A stretch of 64,000 nucleotides of DNA from Macrophomina tecta (taxonomy: Eukaryota > Ascomycota > Dothideomycetes > Botryosphaeriales > Botryosphaeriaceae). The stretch is taken from assembly GCA_024180945.1 (NCBI GenBank), contig JAKSGN010000001.1, positions 1-64,000 on the forward strand, in the 5' to 3' direction. This document shows, in pieces, positions 1 through 12,325 of this stretch (the first letter of the stretch is position 1; each line of letters starts with the position of its first letter). The notes beneath the pieces are model-generated. The model was not told the DNA's origin. It did not search any database and worked only from the letters and a program-made list of their open reading frames with translations. The position numbers and the translations under genes were made by a program.

Positions 1-272
1 GTCAGTTAGCCTTACAGCTGGAAATACCCTTCTTTAGATAATAATACTTACTCGCATTCATTATTGCTGATGTGGCAGTTCGTACAGGGACCTAGGATGG
101 TCGATTGAAGGTCACATTTAATCTGTGTCGAGGCAGGTGAGTCATCTAGGGCCAATCGGAGGTTCCGGCAGTGATATAGCACCTTTTTCTCGTGGCAGCG
201 ACGGCAGACCTTCGTTGCGCGCTTCTTGGCGATACGCGGGATATGGAACTCTTCGGGAGCCTCAAAAGCCAT
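1..272 (-). CDS. Zn(II)2Cys6 transcription factor, 5' part, runs off the left edge
   Basis: Probable nuclear DNA-binding regulator of the fungal binuclear zinc cluster class. The cluster reads C-x2-C-x6-C-x8-C-x2-C-x6-C once a 60-nt intron is removed. That intron (123-182) has a GT donor after the HEKK codons, a TGACTCAC-like branch region and an ACACAG acceptor. Exon 1 is 183-272 and starts at the ATG of MAFEAPEEF. Basic residues (AKKRATK) precede the first cysteine. Exon 2 (52-122) finishes the cluster and ends at a strong donor GTAAGT (46-51); a CTAAC-type branch site lies at 5-10, so the acceptor and the rest of the protein are outside the window. The target genes cannot be told from this fragment. 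An open frame upstream of the ATG has no earlier ATG, so the start is likely but not proven. Confidence 0.8.
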
Positions 273-1084
273 TTCGGTAGTGTTCGAAGCCGCCGTTTGG
301 GTTTCGGCTGAAGTGGCTGCAAAGACTGGCGACAACGAGCCGGTGAGTAGCTTTCGTCCGGCATATGAAGTAGTGAGATAGCAAATAGAATTTAGGCTAA
401 TGTGCGGGGTCCCGGTCTAGACTGCCGGCAGTGTCGGTATAACGACGGGCCTCTTCCATCAGGCTTCGGAGTCGCCGAATAGGTAGACAGGAGTCGAAGG
501 GTTTATCAAAGCGAAGAGTTAGATTGGTATTAACATTTAGTTGTTCCGTTCTGGCCTCGCGCCGCGACACACGCCCCCTCCTCCCCTTTCCTCTTCTCCA
601 CATCTTTCTCCCACCATCGCCCCCACCACTATTGCCGCTAGCAGTTCCATACACCAGTCTCTTTCGCGCCCCAGCCGCCGTCACCTAGGATATATTCTCT
701 AAACAATTCGGCCTGACTTTTTTGGTGCTCCATACAAAATTCAGGGAGCCTTGCCGTCGTATCCACCTGAAATCTTCAGTACGTGCCGGCTGAATTCATT
801 GGCCTTCCCGTCAGAAAATCCACCATGCAACTCTATAGAATTGTACACCTGCGCCCGTAGACCATAAGTATAACTTAAACCGCTCGAAAATCTCTCGTAA
901 CCGTAATAAAATTGATAATCGAGGTTAATGTTGGGGCGAGCGCAGATGCGCACGGGGTTCGCCGTGGGCGCGTCGCTGGGTGCGCCGAAGGCGTCGGATT
1001 GCGAGCTAGCACCAGTCAAGCCCGAAAGTTTAATTAGTCACGTGCCGTGACGCGTTTTAAACAATAGTGCGTGATCTAGAGGCT
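273..1084. other. intergenic stretch without a supported gene
   Basis: Two minus-strand open frames occur here (397-684 and 741-1019). Neither begins with ATG, the first is arginine/glycine-rich low complexity, and neither matches a family I recognise. The stretch is of ordinary composition up to about 1030 and then grades into AT-rich, RIP-like sequence. Confidence 0.5.
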
Positions 1085-1510
1085 AAGAGAGGGCGGTATT
1101 CTACTAAATCCTATCTCGAGGTACTCGAGGAAAATATACTAACTATTTAGTGAAGGGGTATAAGCTTTATATAGGATAATGCATCTATTTATACCTATAA
1201 AAAAAGTAACTACCTAGTTAGAAGCACAACGTATAAATATAATAAAATAGCTAATATATAGTCCGGATCTAAATTCTGTTAAACACGTCTGGTTTTATTT
1301 AAAGGCTAAGGTTCTAGGACTTTATCCTAAATTAAATAATGCACTGGGGGGCGAGGATATAATAAAAGAGAAGTTAGGTAGAGTACTAGAGAAAGTATAG
1401 AAGTAATTACTATAGTCGCTTTTTAACTTAGTATTAGGTAGTATAAAACGTAGATATAAGGCAGTAATTACTATAGAGCTATATACTAGAAGTTACTATA
1501 TTATCGTCTA
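1085..1510 (+). pseudogene. Tc1/mariner-type transposase C-terminal relic, RIP-decayed
   Basis: Read on the plus strand this stretch still shows the C-terminal half of a Tc1/mariner DDE transposase. A degenerate copy of the block around the second catalytic aspartate (IMHLFIPIKKV, normally QDNAPIH...) is followed by SPDLNSVKHVWFYLK, the family's SPDLNPIEHVW block, and then a GGEDIIKEKL...SLFNLVLGSIKRR tail. Several in-frame TAG/TAA codons sit where the family has glutamine or tryptophan, which fits RIP. The N-terminal HTH part and the terminal inverted repeats are not recognisable. Non-functional. Confidence 0.7.
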
Positions 1511-2235
1511 ACGAATGCCGGTTTGTTTAGTAGAGGATTTTAGCACTAAATAGGCTTATAGGGGTCGTAATAATAAACTAAATTAAGGCTATTTGCAGCT
1601 ATATAAATATAATTATTTAACTAATTCTTAGTATTTTAAAGCCGTGTAAGTAGTTAAATAATAATAAGGCTATTCGCATTTATATAAAGTTAATTAATAT
1701 CGTAATTCTTATTTTAGGCTAAGATTTTAAGCTATTTTAGTATTCCTTCTAATAAGATCCTTCGTAAAGATAAATTTAATACGTAGAATAGCTATATATA
1801 GTCTTTAGTAGATCTTTCTTTATCTGTCTATTTTAAACTATATTAATAGAATATTCTTAAAGTAGCTTAAATAGCTTTCGAGGCTCTACTCTACAACCTA
1901 TAAGTATATACGTTTTATAGGGCCTTAAATATCTATAGAGCTTTCTATATTAGTATTACTCGCGTAGAATTAAATGCTTAATTAGTAGTATCTTTATACA
2001 GCGTCTATCTATTTATTCTAAATAATTAAAGAGCTATTTATATAGCTTTATTTAAAACTAAAGCTATAATTTAAATAGAGGATTCTAGCTATCTAGAAGG
2101 CCACGAGTATAAAGTAAATATATATTAATTATAGTAGCTTTAAATAAGAAGTACTAAAGAGACTTCTAGATCTAATATATAAGGTATTTCGTATTCTAAC
2201 TAGCTTTATATTAGTCGAATTAGTTAACGCTATTT
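1511..2235. other. AT-rich, RIP-decayed sequence of unknown origin
   Basis: Strongly AT-rich with many TA dinucleotides and stops in all frames. It resembles the neighbouring decayed transposons but shows no protein motif or terminal repeat that I can name. Confidence 0.5.
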
Positions 2236-2240
2236 ATCTC

Positions 2241-2676
2241 TATAACGAGCGGGCCTCTGCCTCTAAGAATCTAAATACTAAAGAGAAAGAAAACCTATTA
2301 AAGGGTTTTCTTAAGTAGGTATAGGAAGAGGGTAAGAGTAAGTTAAATACGTAATAAGACTAAGTACTACGTATAAAGACTGTATTACTAATAAAGTCTA
2401 AATTTTATTATTAAAGTTAACTATAAAGGTTAAAGCTATCTAAGAAGTATAGTTTATATATAAGTAGAAAAGCGTATATAATCTAGTATTACTAGATATC
2501 GCCGTAGCTATACTAGGTAACTATTACTCTATATAGCCTAGGCTCTTAAGGGCGATATATAGGTCTATAGAAAAAGATTATATACTAAGTTATATAATTT
2601 AATTTTTCTAGATAGGCTCTCTTCTAAGACTTTTCTATTTTTCTTTCTATACTTCTATAAAGGCTATATTGTAATA
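2241..2676 (-). repeat. left LTR of Gypsy copy 1 (heavily RIP-mutated)
   Basis: A 436-bp direct repeat of 10385-10819, differing mainly by C-to-T and G-to-A changes. Preceded by the ATCTC target duplication. In gag-pol orientation this is the 3' LTR. Confidence 0.9.
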
Positions 2677-2699
2677 CTATTCTCTTCTTTAGAAATCTT

Positions 2700-3560
2700 T
2701 AGCCCGAAGATTCTTTCGTCTATATATATTCTTCTACGGCCTCTTATTTTTTTTTCTCTATCTATAAGTTTCTGTTATAACTTTAAAACGTTTCTATTCT
2801 AATAATTTCGAGATTATTTCTTATTTAACTAAGTAATATTATTCTACTCTTTTTCGTAAGCGATAGCTTTACGATATTCTTTTAAACGAAGTAGAGATAA
2901 TTTTCTATACTAACTATTTAGAGTACGAGTCTAAATACGTAGCGTTACTAAATAATTCTAAGGTCTACGCGGCTTACCTTAAGGCTCGCCGAAAAGAGTA
3001 CGACGTTACTAAGACGAGTAACTTAGGTTATAGATTTCTTATTAGTTATTTCTTATTCTTTACTAACCTTCTTTAGTAGATAAGCTTAACCGGGAATAAG
3101 TACGTTTAGAGGCTAAGAAGAGTACGACCTTTACTATCTTATAAATAGTAGCTACTAAGTTAAAGCGGTTATATAAATAGTAGCGCTTTTTAAAGAAGCA
3201 TTATTCTTAAATAATTTATATAGAGTTTAACTTTCTTAAGAAGCTAGAATACTTTAAGGCGAAGGGTTCTTTTAGAGGCTCTTCTAATCCTAAAAATTCT
3301 AAGGGCTCCTTATTAAAATAGCTACGTTATAAGTTAGTAAATTCTACTACGCCGTAGGTGGCTAAGTTGGCTAGCGAATCTAGGGCTAAGATATAATTAT
3401 CTCGTTCTCCCAAGCCTATAAATTCTACTTATTTATTCTCGTTTACGATAGATCTAATAGTTCTTAAGGGTTTTTCGTTATTCTTATTTAGGGATGACCT
3501 CGTCTCTATAGAAGGTTAGGATTTTAATGGTAGAATTCTATAATAAGGTCTAGATATATA
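2700..3560 (+). pseudogene. remnant of the Gypsy antisense ORF (copy 1)
   Basis: On the strand opposite gag-pol, between the end of pol and the LTR, this stretch keeps the C-terminal part of an ORF shared with the other two copies. Matching pieces include NPKNSKG, RSPKPINS and the VLKGFSLF/RDDLVS tail around 3280-3520. Its N-terminal part differs from copies 2 and 3 and I do not recognise it. Many stops; not expressed as a whole protein. Confidence 0.5.
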
Positions 3561-4371
3561 TTATTCTTTAGTATCTACTAGTTATCTTTATTTCTATAAC
3601 CTTTCTATTTAATGAGATATTTAAGCTAATAACCGAACCGTTTATAGTCTAGAATTTTTTTAACTAGGTACTAGTCTTCTTTAGTATTAGGATTTTCTAG
3701 TATAATCTCTTTTTATATTTCTAGAATAGTAGTATTTTCTAGCGCTAGCTTAAGTATTACTATATAAAAGATAGAATTTATCTATATATTAAATAGTTTA
3801 AGTTAGTATATAACTTCTCCGAGTTTTTCTATAATTTTAAATAGACTAATTTTTTTAAAATTTAATTTATAGCTTAGTCGCTTTAACTTAATATTTTTTA
3901 TAAGGAGGTATACTTTATTCTTCTTTTTAAGGTTTAGTGCCACCCGGTACCATCTATTATAGTATTTAGATATTATAATTTATACGTATTTAAGGTTAAG
4001 ACTAATAGCTTTATATAATTCTCTTAGATACTTAGCTTTAAGAACGCCTTTCTAGGCTAATTTTCTACTTAAAATAGCTTCTTTATACGCGTCCGGTTTA
4101 AACCTATAGTTAGTAAAGAATAGAAATACGTTAATTAACTCTTATTTAATACTATTATAGGTAAATTATACTATAAGTAGCTATATAGCCTAGTTATTCT
4201 ATAAATAGTTAATATAATAGCGAAGATATTACTCGAGAGTCTAGTTTATCCGTTCTATCTAGTTATTGGTTTACGCGTATACTATTATAGAGAGTTTATT
4301 CTTTACTCTAAGCTAGCGTATAAGTATTTACTAAAATTCTAATCTTATTAGCTTATCTCTATCTAAGACTA

Positions 4372-5168
4372 TGTTATAAACGGGGGTCGGACGAAGGCAC
4401 ATAGGTCTTAATAAGGTTCTTATCGCCTAGCTTGGTTAAGCTTAAGGCTCCACGAGTTAGGAAGTTCTTAAAATAGGCTTAGAAGTCTTAGGGCGAGAAA
4501 TAGGTGAATTGCTTGCTTAAAGAACTAATCTAGTAGGAAAAAAATAAAGAGACTTATATATATAGCTAGCCGGAACTCGGATAGAGACTTATCCGGCTAC
4601 GAACGTAGATCTTAATCTTAACTTATTTAAAAGCGGGGTTAGAATACGCTTCTATTAGTCCGCGGACCTCTAGATCATCGTATTTATAATTAGAATTTAT
4701 AATTAAATCCTAAGTCCGTGTTTTAGCTCCGAGGTCCTAATCCAAACGTCTTGTTTAGTCTTAGGCATCTCTCCGGGTAGTCCGGACGTGTTGCTAAATA
4801 ATTCTTAAACGAATAATACTAGCACTAGTGTTCCTTGGTAAAAGTTGCTTAGTAACCAGGCTAGTTTCTTGTCCGAAAGTCTTATTCTATTCTGAGGGGT
4901 TGGTCTCCAGGTGGGTACAGGGTGCTTAGGGGGGTAGGCCCGGCTCGGGCCCTCGGGCCTGCCTGCCAGGCTAGGTACGGCCTGGCACGGGCTCTATTTC
5001 TTGGTTTATCCAGTTTTTCGGCTATAAAGTTCGTGGATTCGGCCTAAACCTAAAAAGGCTAGGCTATAGACTTTTAGTAAAGACTATTTCGGATGATTTA
5101 GCTTATTTAGATTCTTAGTCAGGGGTCTTATTCCTTAGTAATCCTAGGGTAGAGTGTTATTTATAATA
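4372..5168. repeat. solo LTR nested in Gypsy copy 1
   Basis: The Gypsy copy at 24006-31877 lacks this block: its sequence runs straight through the insertion point. The insert begins TGTTATAAA and ends TTTATAATA, a TG..CA-type inverted terminus with one C-to-T change, and is flanked by the perfect 5-bp duplication GACTA (4367-4371 and 5169-5173). It is 797 bp, less AT-rich than its host, and has a GC-rich core near 4910-5000. No coding sequence. A solo LTR left by LTR-LTR recombination is the simplest reading. Confidence 0.8.
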
Positions 5169-5173
5169 GACTA

Positions 5174-8100
5174 ATACTTTCGGTATTCTATAATCCGCGA
5201 AGATATATTAGAGAAATATATAGGCTAGCTATTCTATATTTAATATCTCGAGGTAGAGTAAGAAGTAGGTATACTTCGTAAATCTATTAATAAAGATTAG
5301 AATCGAGTTAAACTTAACTTCTATAAGTAGATCTCTAGACCTTAGTAGCTTTATAATAAAGTCTAGTATAATCTATTACTATAGTTATTCTAGAATTTCT
5401 AGGGGTTATAGATATTTATATAGAGTATATATTACGGCTTTACTTTAAATATAAAGATTATATTATAAAACTATACGCTAGACTATCTTCTATAATTCTA
5501 GAAAGTAGAAGTTTCGCGTAATCCTCTTAATTATTCTATTAATATTCTAATATTCGTACGCGAGTACTATATATATATTCTTAACGAGTACTTCTTATAG
5601 TCTTATCGGGATATAAATTAATTCTTTAAAGAGAAGTGTTTCTTTTCTATCTTAAGTAATACGCGAGTTATTCTTAAGTACTAAAAGTTTCTACACGAAA
5701 AAGTTCTAAGTATATACTTCTCGAATCTTCTAATACTACGGGTTTAACTCGATATAAAGTATTAGAAAAGACTATTTAGTAAGAATAAGTAATCTATTAT
5801 TTATCTACTATAATATTATAGATTACGGTTTAATTTTATCTTTTATATAGTCTACTCTTCTACTAAGCGTGTTAGCGGCGGCGTTATATATATCTTTTCT
5901 ATACCTAATTTTAAAATTATAGAATACTAATTCTTATAACTAGCGAATCTATCGTTAGTTTAGCTTCTTAGTTATAGTAAAGTATATAAGATTCTAATAG
6001 TTATAATATACTATTATCTATTAGTTAGCTTCTTCTAGGTAGTATCTCTAGTACTTAAATACTAAGACGATAGCTAAGAGCTCCTTATCGTAAGTATTAT
6101 AGTTAAGCTCTACTAGGGTAAACTTTCTTAAATAGAATATAATTAAATACTATCTATCTTTATTATTAGACTAGCTAAGATATACTCCTAGGGCGAATTC
6201 TAATATATTAGTTTCTACTTCGATTAGTTTATTAGGATTATATATTTCTAAGATAGATACTTTATAAAACGTTCTCTTTAGTAAATTAAAGGCTTACTAC
6301 TAATCGTCTCTTTATTAAAAGCTATACTCCTTCTAAGTAAGTCGTATTAAAGGTTTTATAATCTTTAAATAATTCTAGATAAACTTTCTATAGAAGTTAG
6401 CGAATCTAAAAAAGAATTATACTTTCTTAATCATTTTTAATACTAGCTATTCTTTAATAGAATCTAGTTTCGAGTCATCTATACTAATATATCCGGGAGT
6501 AATAATAAATCCTAAGAATTCTACTTTCTAGGTATACTAGAAGTATTTATCTAGTATAATAATAAAATTCTTTACTTAAAGTATCTCTAGGACCTTTCTA
6601 ATATACTTCTTATATTTCTTAAGGGTTTCTAAAAAGATAAGAATATTATCGAGATAAGCTATATAGAAGATATCTAAGTACTCGCGTAGCATATTATTAA
6701 CTAGATTCTAAAAGATTGCTAGTATATTAGTAAGCCCGAATAGTATAATTATATACTCGTATAGTTTTAGTCTTATATAAAAGGCTATTTTCTATTCTTT
6801 CCCTTTCTTAATTCTAACTAAGTAGTAACTATCCTAGAGGTCTAGCTTTATAAAGTACTTTACGTTTTCTAACTTATCCTAGAGCTCGTTAATATGTAGA
6901 AGCGGGTATTAGTTCTTAATTATAATATTATTAAGCTATTAATAGTCGATATAGAGGCGTAACTTACTATTTTTCTTAGAAACGAAGAGGATCGGATATC
7001 TAGCTAATAATATTAATAGCTAAATATATTCTTATTTAAGGTTCTTCTTAATATATTTCTTTAAAGCCTCTATTTTCTTCTTTAATAAGAAGTAGATAGG
7101 CTTATAAGCCGGTTTTATTTCTAGCTTAAGCGGAATTTCGTAGTTCTATAGTTAATACTTAGGTAAGTCTTCTTTTTCTCTTTCTTAGTAAATAATAACT
7201 AAGTTCTAATACTCTTCGAATACTATTTTTATTTCGAGTATTAGAGGCGTTTTTTATAGTTACTACTATATTTTTAAACTACTATATTATTCTTTTTTAA
7301 TTTTTATAGAATTATCTCTTCTAATAGAAGTTAGATAGTTTTTATTTCTTAGTTCTTTTTATTAGGCCCTAGTTAATACTCTCTATTATACCACTAGTAA
7401 GGGTTTAATATATATAAGATAAACCTATTATTCTTAGTATTATATACGCCTAAATACCTCTCTTAAGATTATCTATATATCTACGAAAGGTTTTATAGCT
7501 ACTAATTACTTTTATAAAGCCTTACTCTTAGTCTTACGCTTTCTCCGCATAGTTCTTCGTAATAAATATTATATCTAATTTTTAAAAATACTTAACTTAG
7601 TAGGGCTTACTTCGTTTAAGATACTATATTTTACTAAAAAGGCGGTATTTTATATACTATAGTTCTAGTTTTATCTTAGGCCTTTCTTAAGATTATCGTT
7701 AATACTACTATTACTAGGCCTTACGCTATTATTTAAGTCTTATGTTTCTTCTAATAATTTAAGGGTATTATTTCGCTTAGTAGGGTTTATTCCTACGATA
7801 GAGTTATATTTTACTAAGAAGGCTTTACCTTCTATATCGTAGTTCTAGTTCTAACTTATACTATTATTAGAGTTATTTATATAGTTACTATATTTAGGCC
7901 TTATACTAGCTACTTCCCGTTTTATACTAAAAATATATTCTTAGAAAATATTTAGTAGTTCTTATTTAATATTCTTATAACTACTTTCTAGGTTTTCGAT
8001 AATATTCTAGATATTCTATCATAGAAAGAGTATATTACTTACCTAGTTAATAAGGGGGTTACGAGTTCTAAGCTAAGATATTCTAAGAATAATATTATAT

Positions 8101-10300
8101 TCTAGAATTCTTTAAATATTAAAAATAATCTAATTAGTATATTCGTTAATTTCTAGTAAGACTTCTTCTATTTTAATACGTACTTATTCTTCTTTATAGT
8201 CGGCGTTTCGTCTATTAAATCCGCTAAGAGAGTAGAGTTCTTTCTTTTTTTAATAAGGAATATTTAATTCTTATACTAGCTTATTATAGATAAAGTCCCT
8301 ACTTAATCTACTATTAACTAGTATTAAGATTATATATTTTTATAAAGCTTTAGTAATCTTAAATTATTTCTAAAGTTTCTTTTTAGTGAGAGTTTCCATT
8401 TCTAATATACGTAATACTATATAAAGGGACCTAGACTATAGCCTCTAAGTTAATTTTAATACTATAGGGTTATCTAGTTTTTTAGCTTTAGATAGCCGTA
8501 GACTTTACTATATATATAATCTTTCTATTTATTAACTTAAAGGTAGGCTTACTTCTAGTTAGTCTATTTATTAGTACGTAACTATTTTTACTAGTAGACT
8601 ATATTCTTTTATACCTAATATTAGAAAGCTAGTATATTAAGTTTCTTATTTAGTATTTACTAAAGTATATAGTTCTAGATAGTCGCCGTATCGTATTAGT
8701 AAAAAATTCTTACTAATTTCTAAAAAAAGTTATAGTCTACTTATTATCGAGTAGTTATTTCTTAATAATAGAGTATTATAAGCGCGGTTTTTTTTATAAT
8801 AATAAGTTCGTATTTTCTTTCGTCTTACTTAATTTAGGTTTTCTAAAGGATTTCTTAGCGCTATATCTATAGTACTATAAGGGCTAACCCTTTCTCGTAG
8901 GGAATTTAGATTACTTAGGCGAGTTAATTATTCTTATTTATTATTTCTACGCTAATTCTATACTTAGCTATAAGGCGCTTAAGTTTTAAAAGAATTATAG
9001 AATCTAGTATAGCTTCTACTTCGCTATTTATTAAGTTATATAGTTTTCTAGTCTCGTTATTTACGAGCTCTTTATCTAAAGAAAAGCTATTAATAATATT
9101 ATTAGTCTTAATAACTTCTTTATTTCTAGTTATTATACTAAATTATCGTAGTTTATAGAGATACTATCCCGATATATCTTTACTACTTTAGTATATTTAG
9201 TAGTTATTATTATAGTAGGCTATCTAGTATAGTATATTATAGTTATCTTAGTAGGATATAACTAATACTTCGTACTAAGTGCTCGAGGTCTACTTTTCTT
9301 TTTTTTTATTACGAGGGTTCTATGGGTACTTAAGAGAAAAGTACTTATTACTACTATAGATAATATAAAGTTAATCTTTATAGCGTTATTTCTAGTTCTT
9401 TATTTAGTTTAGGTTAGGTTCTTTAGGCTTCTTATTATTATTTCGATTATTATTATTACTCTTCTTAGAATTCTATCTATTAGCCGCGTTAAGGGCTATA
9501 GCGTCTTCGCCTTCGAGGGTTATCTTTTTACGGCGAGGCTTTAAGGTATTAGCTTATCGAGAACCTATCTTCTATTCGTATATATAATCGTCGATCTAAG
9601 ATATAAGGTCTACTATCTTTTAGAAAGTAGACGAGTATTTATAGATAATTATATTCTTTTTAACTTCTTTCTTTAGGCTCTTATAGAAGAGATCGCGGAA
9701 AGTCTTATCTAACTATTTAAAATAGGCTATAAGCTATTAAAACTTAGTTATATAGATAGCTATAGATTCTAGTTATTTAATAGTTATAAATTATTAGAGG
9801 CTTTATAAACCTCGTTCTAATTATTAAAAGTAGTCTTAAGGTTATCTACGAATTTCGTATAGATATTAAAGATTTTCTTAGTTTTTTCTCGCCTCTTCTC
9901 GAGAGAGTATTTATTAGCTAGGTAGTCGCGAAGGTATAGTTCTATTTATACCTCTATCGTTCTTTAGAGATAGGTTAATGCGAAGAGTACTTTCTTAGCG
10001 TCGCTATTAAATTACGCTTAATTAAACTAGAGGTAGTATTATATCTAGAGTAGAAAGAATTAGAGCTTCTTTCTATTTCTATTAAACTTCTTAGATATCG
10101 CTACTTTAATCTTAGTAGCACTCTACTTTATTATATATTTAATTAGTCGAGCGTTCTAAGCCTTTAGCTCCTCGATAAGCTATAAGAGCTTAGCTCTAGT
10201 AGGCTCCGTTTACTATATAGGCTAAGCTAGCCCCTAGGTACCCTAAACGTAATCCTCGGCCAGGTTAACCTCTATCTAAGATTCTAGTACTATTACTATT
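5174..10300 (-). pseudogene. gag-pol remnants of Gypsy copy 1
   Basis: Reverse-complement reading recovers, in order from high to low coordinate: a gag tail rich in N, K and R near 9.4-9.5 kb; a reverse transcriptase region with the IAYLDNILIF box near 6640-6700 (catalytic Asp changed to Asn, a G-to-A type change); and the start of the integrase core. Integrase continues to about 4.2 kb beyond the solo LTR. Stops are frequent in all frames, so no polyprotein can be made. Confidence 0.75.
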
Positions 10301-10384
10301 TTCTAAACTTATTAGAGGATAATATCTTATCTAATAAGACTTAATCTTAGAGCTTTTCTCTCCTTATAAAGATAGTAGTTAAAG

Positions 10385-10819
10385 TATAAGAAGTAGGTCT
10401 CTACCTCTAAGAATCTAAATACTAAAGAGAAAGAAAACCTATTAAAGAATTTTCTTAAATAGATATAAGAAGAGAGTAAGAGCAAGTTAAATACGTAATA
10501 AGACTAAGTACTACGTGCGAAGGCTATATTACTAATAGAGTCTAAATTCTATTATTAAAGTTAACTACGAAGGTTAAAGCTATCTAAGAAGTGTAGTTTA
10601 TATATAAGTAGAAAAGTATATATAATCTAGTATTACTAGATATCGCTATAGCTATACTGGGCGACTATTGCTCTATATAGCCCAGGCTCTTAAGGGCGAC
10701 ATGTGGGTCTATGGGAAAGGTCACGTGCTAAGTCACGTGATCCGATCTTTCTAGGTGGGCTCTCTTCTAAGGCTCCCCCACCTTCCTTTCTATACTCCCG
10801 TGAAGGCTGTGCCGTAACA
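10385..10819 (-). repeat. right LTR of Gypsy copy 1, outer 170 bp almost unmutated
   Basis: A 435-bp partner of 2241-2676, followed by the ATCTC duplication. The inner part is AT-rich like the element. From about 10650 to 10819 the sequence keeps normal GC content and has two CACGTG palindromes 8 bp apart near 10722-10739. In gag-pol orientation this is the 5' LTR, and the preserved part is U3. Confidence 0.9.
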
Positions 10820-10824
10820 ATCTC

Positions 10825-11129
10825 ATGGTTGTATTTATCGTCCTAAGTTGTTATTGAGATCTCCTTTTGGGATTCATCCCTAAACGGAGCCCGTGTGATA
10901 GCTGCATTTGTAGACGTCTTAGCTGGACGCCTTCGGAATCGTTTTACCCATTCTTTACCCGCGTGAATAGTACTTATAAAGAATACAACTCTCGAATCTT
11001 GCCACGCGAATTATATGGATTGCTCGTCCTTCGATAAATAATAATACTGCGTGCCCTATGTAATCTGGCCTTTATGCTTTAATCTTAGATTAGTAATCTG
11101 TGGCTGTAGCCTACAATTATCTTCCGTCT
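10825..11129. other. intergenic stretch without a supported gene
   Basis: About 300 bp between the Gypsy target duplication and the piggyBac-like relic. I see no gene or repeat structure here. Confidence 0.4.
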
Positions 11130-12075
11130 TCTTTATTTACTTCTTCTTATCTATCTCTTCTCTTCTTATTTTGCTTGCTCGAATAGTCCCTGCAGTACCG
11201 ACATTCTCATTCCGAAGAACTGTGAGTAGGCGTGCTAACGTGAAGAGGTTACCTAGCTAAACAACGTGGCGTGGCTTGTTAAATGGGAGTTGACTAAGCG
11301 ATGCAAGTAGATCTATAACGACGGCTTATGTTGATGTGAGATCGTATCTATATTTGACGTTCGTCTAAAGATTATCTAGATCTACAGGGCCATCCCCCCT
11401 AGCGTGGAATATCTAATCGAGTAAATATCTTTCGTTTGCGAGGCTCTAGATCTTGTATCCAATTGGTGTTGGCTCGCCTGGGATAGCACGATTTCGTAAG
11501 CCCGGCCTTGGAAGCCCTGTATAGCCTCATATATAGCTAAATGCGTACCAATATCCCAGTTGGCTTTAAAGCTAGCACGCAGCTCGTTAGAGAGCCATTT
11601 AACTTTGTTAAATGGTGATTGATGCTCGTTTACGAGATGTGGAGGCGTTGAAACTCGAAAGAAGCGATTAATCTATTTGAATCGCTTTCGTGATATCCTG
11701 TTTACAACCTCTTGGATGTTGAAGCCCGAATTTGGGTCTCTCCCAATACATTTCAAGCCTTGACTCGCTGTGGACAGCCACATATATCAAAGCTACATAG
11801 AACGCATCCACTTCCCTCAACGTTATTGCGTGCCACGGCCGTGAATGTGGGTGGGCTGACCATGCAGTCTCGTGGGCCGCAAACGAGTTGGTGTATTGAA
11901 GGATCTGGTCGCAAATCTCATCCGTCATTGCAAGGGCCCAGTAACCAATGGCATCGTCTCTCTGTAGGCCAGTTTGCTTTGGCTTGCCGGATGTGGTATG
12001 TTCAATTCGAAGAGGTTCAAAATCGGGTGTTGGCTATACGTCTGGTGGCGGGCTTCGGCGACGTTTATTAGGCAT
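11130..12075 (-). pseudogene. piggyBac-like (DDE_Tnp_1_7 type) transposase, decayed
   Basis: A reading frame starting at the ATG at 12073-12075 (MPNKRRRSPPPDV) shows the usual order of fungal piggyBac transposases. It has a DFEPL leader, REVDAFYVALIYVAVH, an FFRVSTPPHL block, the THLAIYEAIQGFQGRAYEIV region around the first catalytic position, IPGEPTPIGYKI, FHARGDGPVDLDNL and VVxLGNLFT. The Asp normally in the AIDE motif reads Tyr here. At least five in-frame stops, mostly TAG where glutamine or tryptophan is expected, and one frame shift near 11480 make it non-functional. It is related to, but distinct from, the element at 15.3-17.9 kb. Confidence 0.75.
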
Positions 12076-12244
12076 ATTTTCGAGTTTATCCTTTGGAACG
12101 ATATCATCACACTTGCGTTTAGCCATATTGAATGTAAGTACGTGCTGCAGTTAAGCGTGGAGGGCGAATACGTGGCTAACAACACCTTGTTTTAAGATGA
12201 AAACAAGCTCTTGAGAGCTCCGAGGCCTTAAAAGGCCCGTAATT

Positions 12245-12325
12245 CTAGCTATCTGATTAGCTCAGTAGTTATAAACACTGGTCTTAGCACGCGGGAGCTA
12301 AACTCGTTTAAGGCCCCCACCAAAC
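12245..12325 (+). repeat. tRNA-like relic (possible SINE head)
   Basis: The stretch TTAGCTCAGTAGTTATAAAC is a good A-box/D-arm match, and an anticodon-arm-like segment and CCCCCACCA follow. The B-box is poor, and I cannot fold a complete cloverleaf. More likely a tRNA-derived SINE fragment or tRNA pseudogene than a working tRNA. Confidence 0.3.

Larger units (their letters stand above)
2241..10819 (-). mobile_element. Gypsy/chromovirus LTR retrotransposon copy 1, RIP-decayed
   Basis: Bounded by two ~435-bp LTRs and a perfect 5-bp target duplication ATCTC at 2236-2240 and 10820-10824. LTR ends are of the TG..CA type with the left copy mutated to TA. Gag-pol runs on the minus strand: the gag region with a K/R/N-rich tail lies near 9.4-10.3 kb, reverse transcriptase near 6.3-7.2 kb (a YLDN form of the YLDD box near 6650), and integrase near 4.2-5.7 kb. 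Every frame is riddled with stops from C-to-T/G-to-A change. A 797-bp solo LTR of another family is inserted at 4372-5168. The same family occurs at 24006-31877 and, truncated, at ~49.2-51.9 kb. Confidence 0.9.

Noticed and set aside
397..684. 95-codon minus-strand frame
   Set aside because: Arginine/glycine-rich low-complexity translation without an ATG in a sensible place; looks like a by-product of GC-rich purine runs.
741..1019. 92-codon minus-strand frame with SSGLSYTYG, faintly like the GLSYT block of family 3 glycosidases
   Set aside because: No ATG start, no other family-3 motif, and the surrounding residues do not align.
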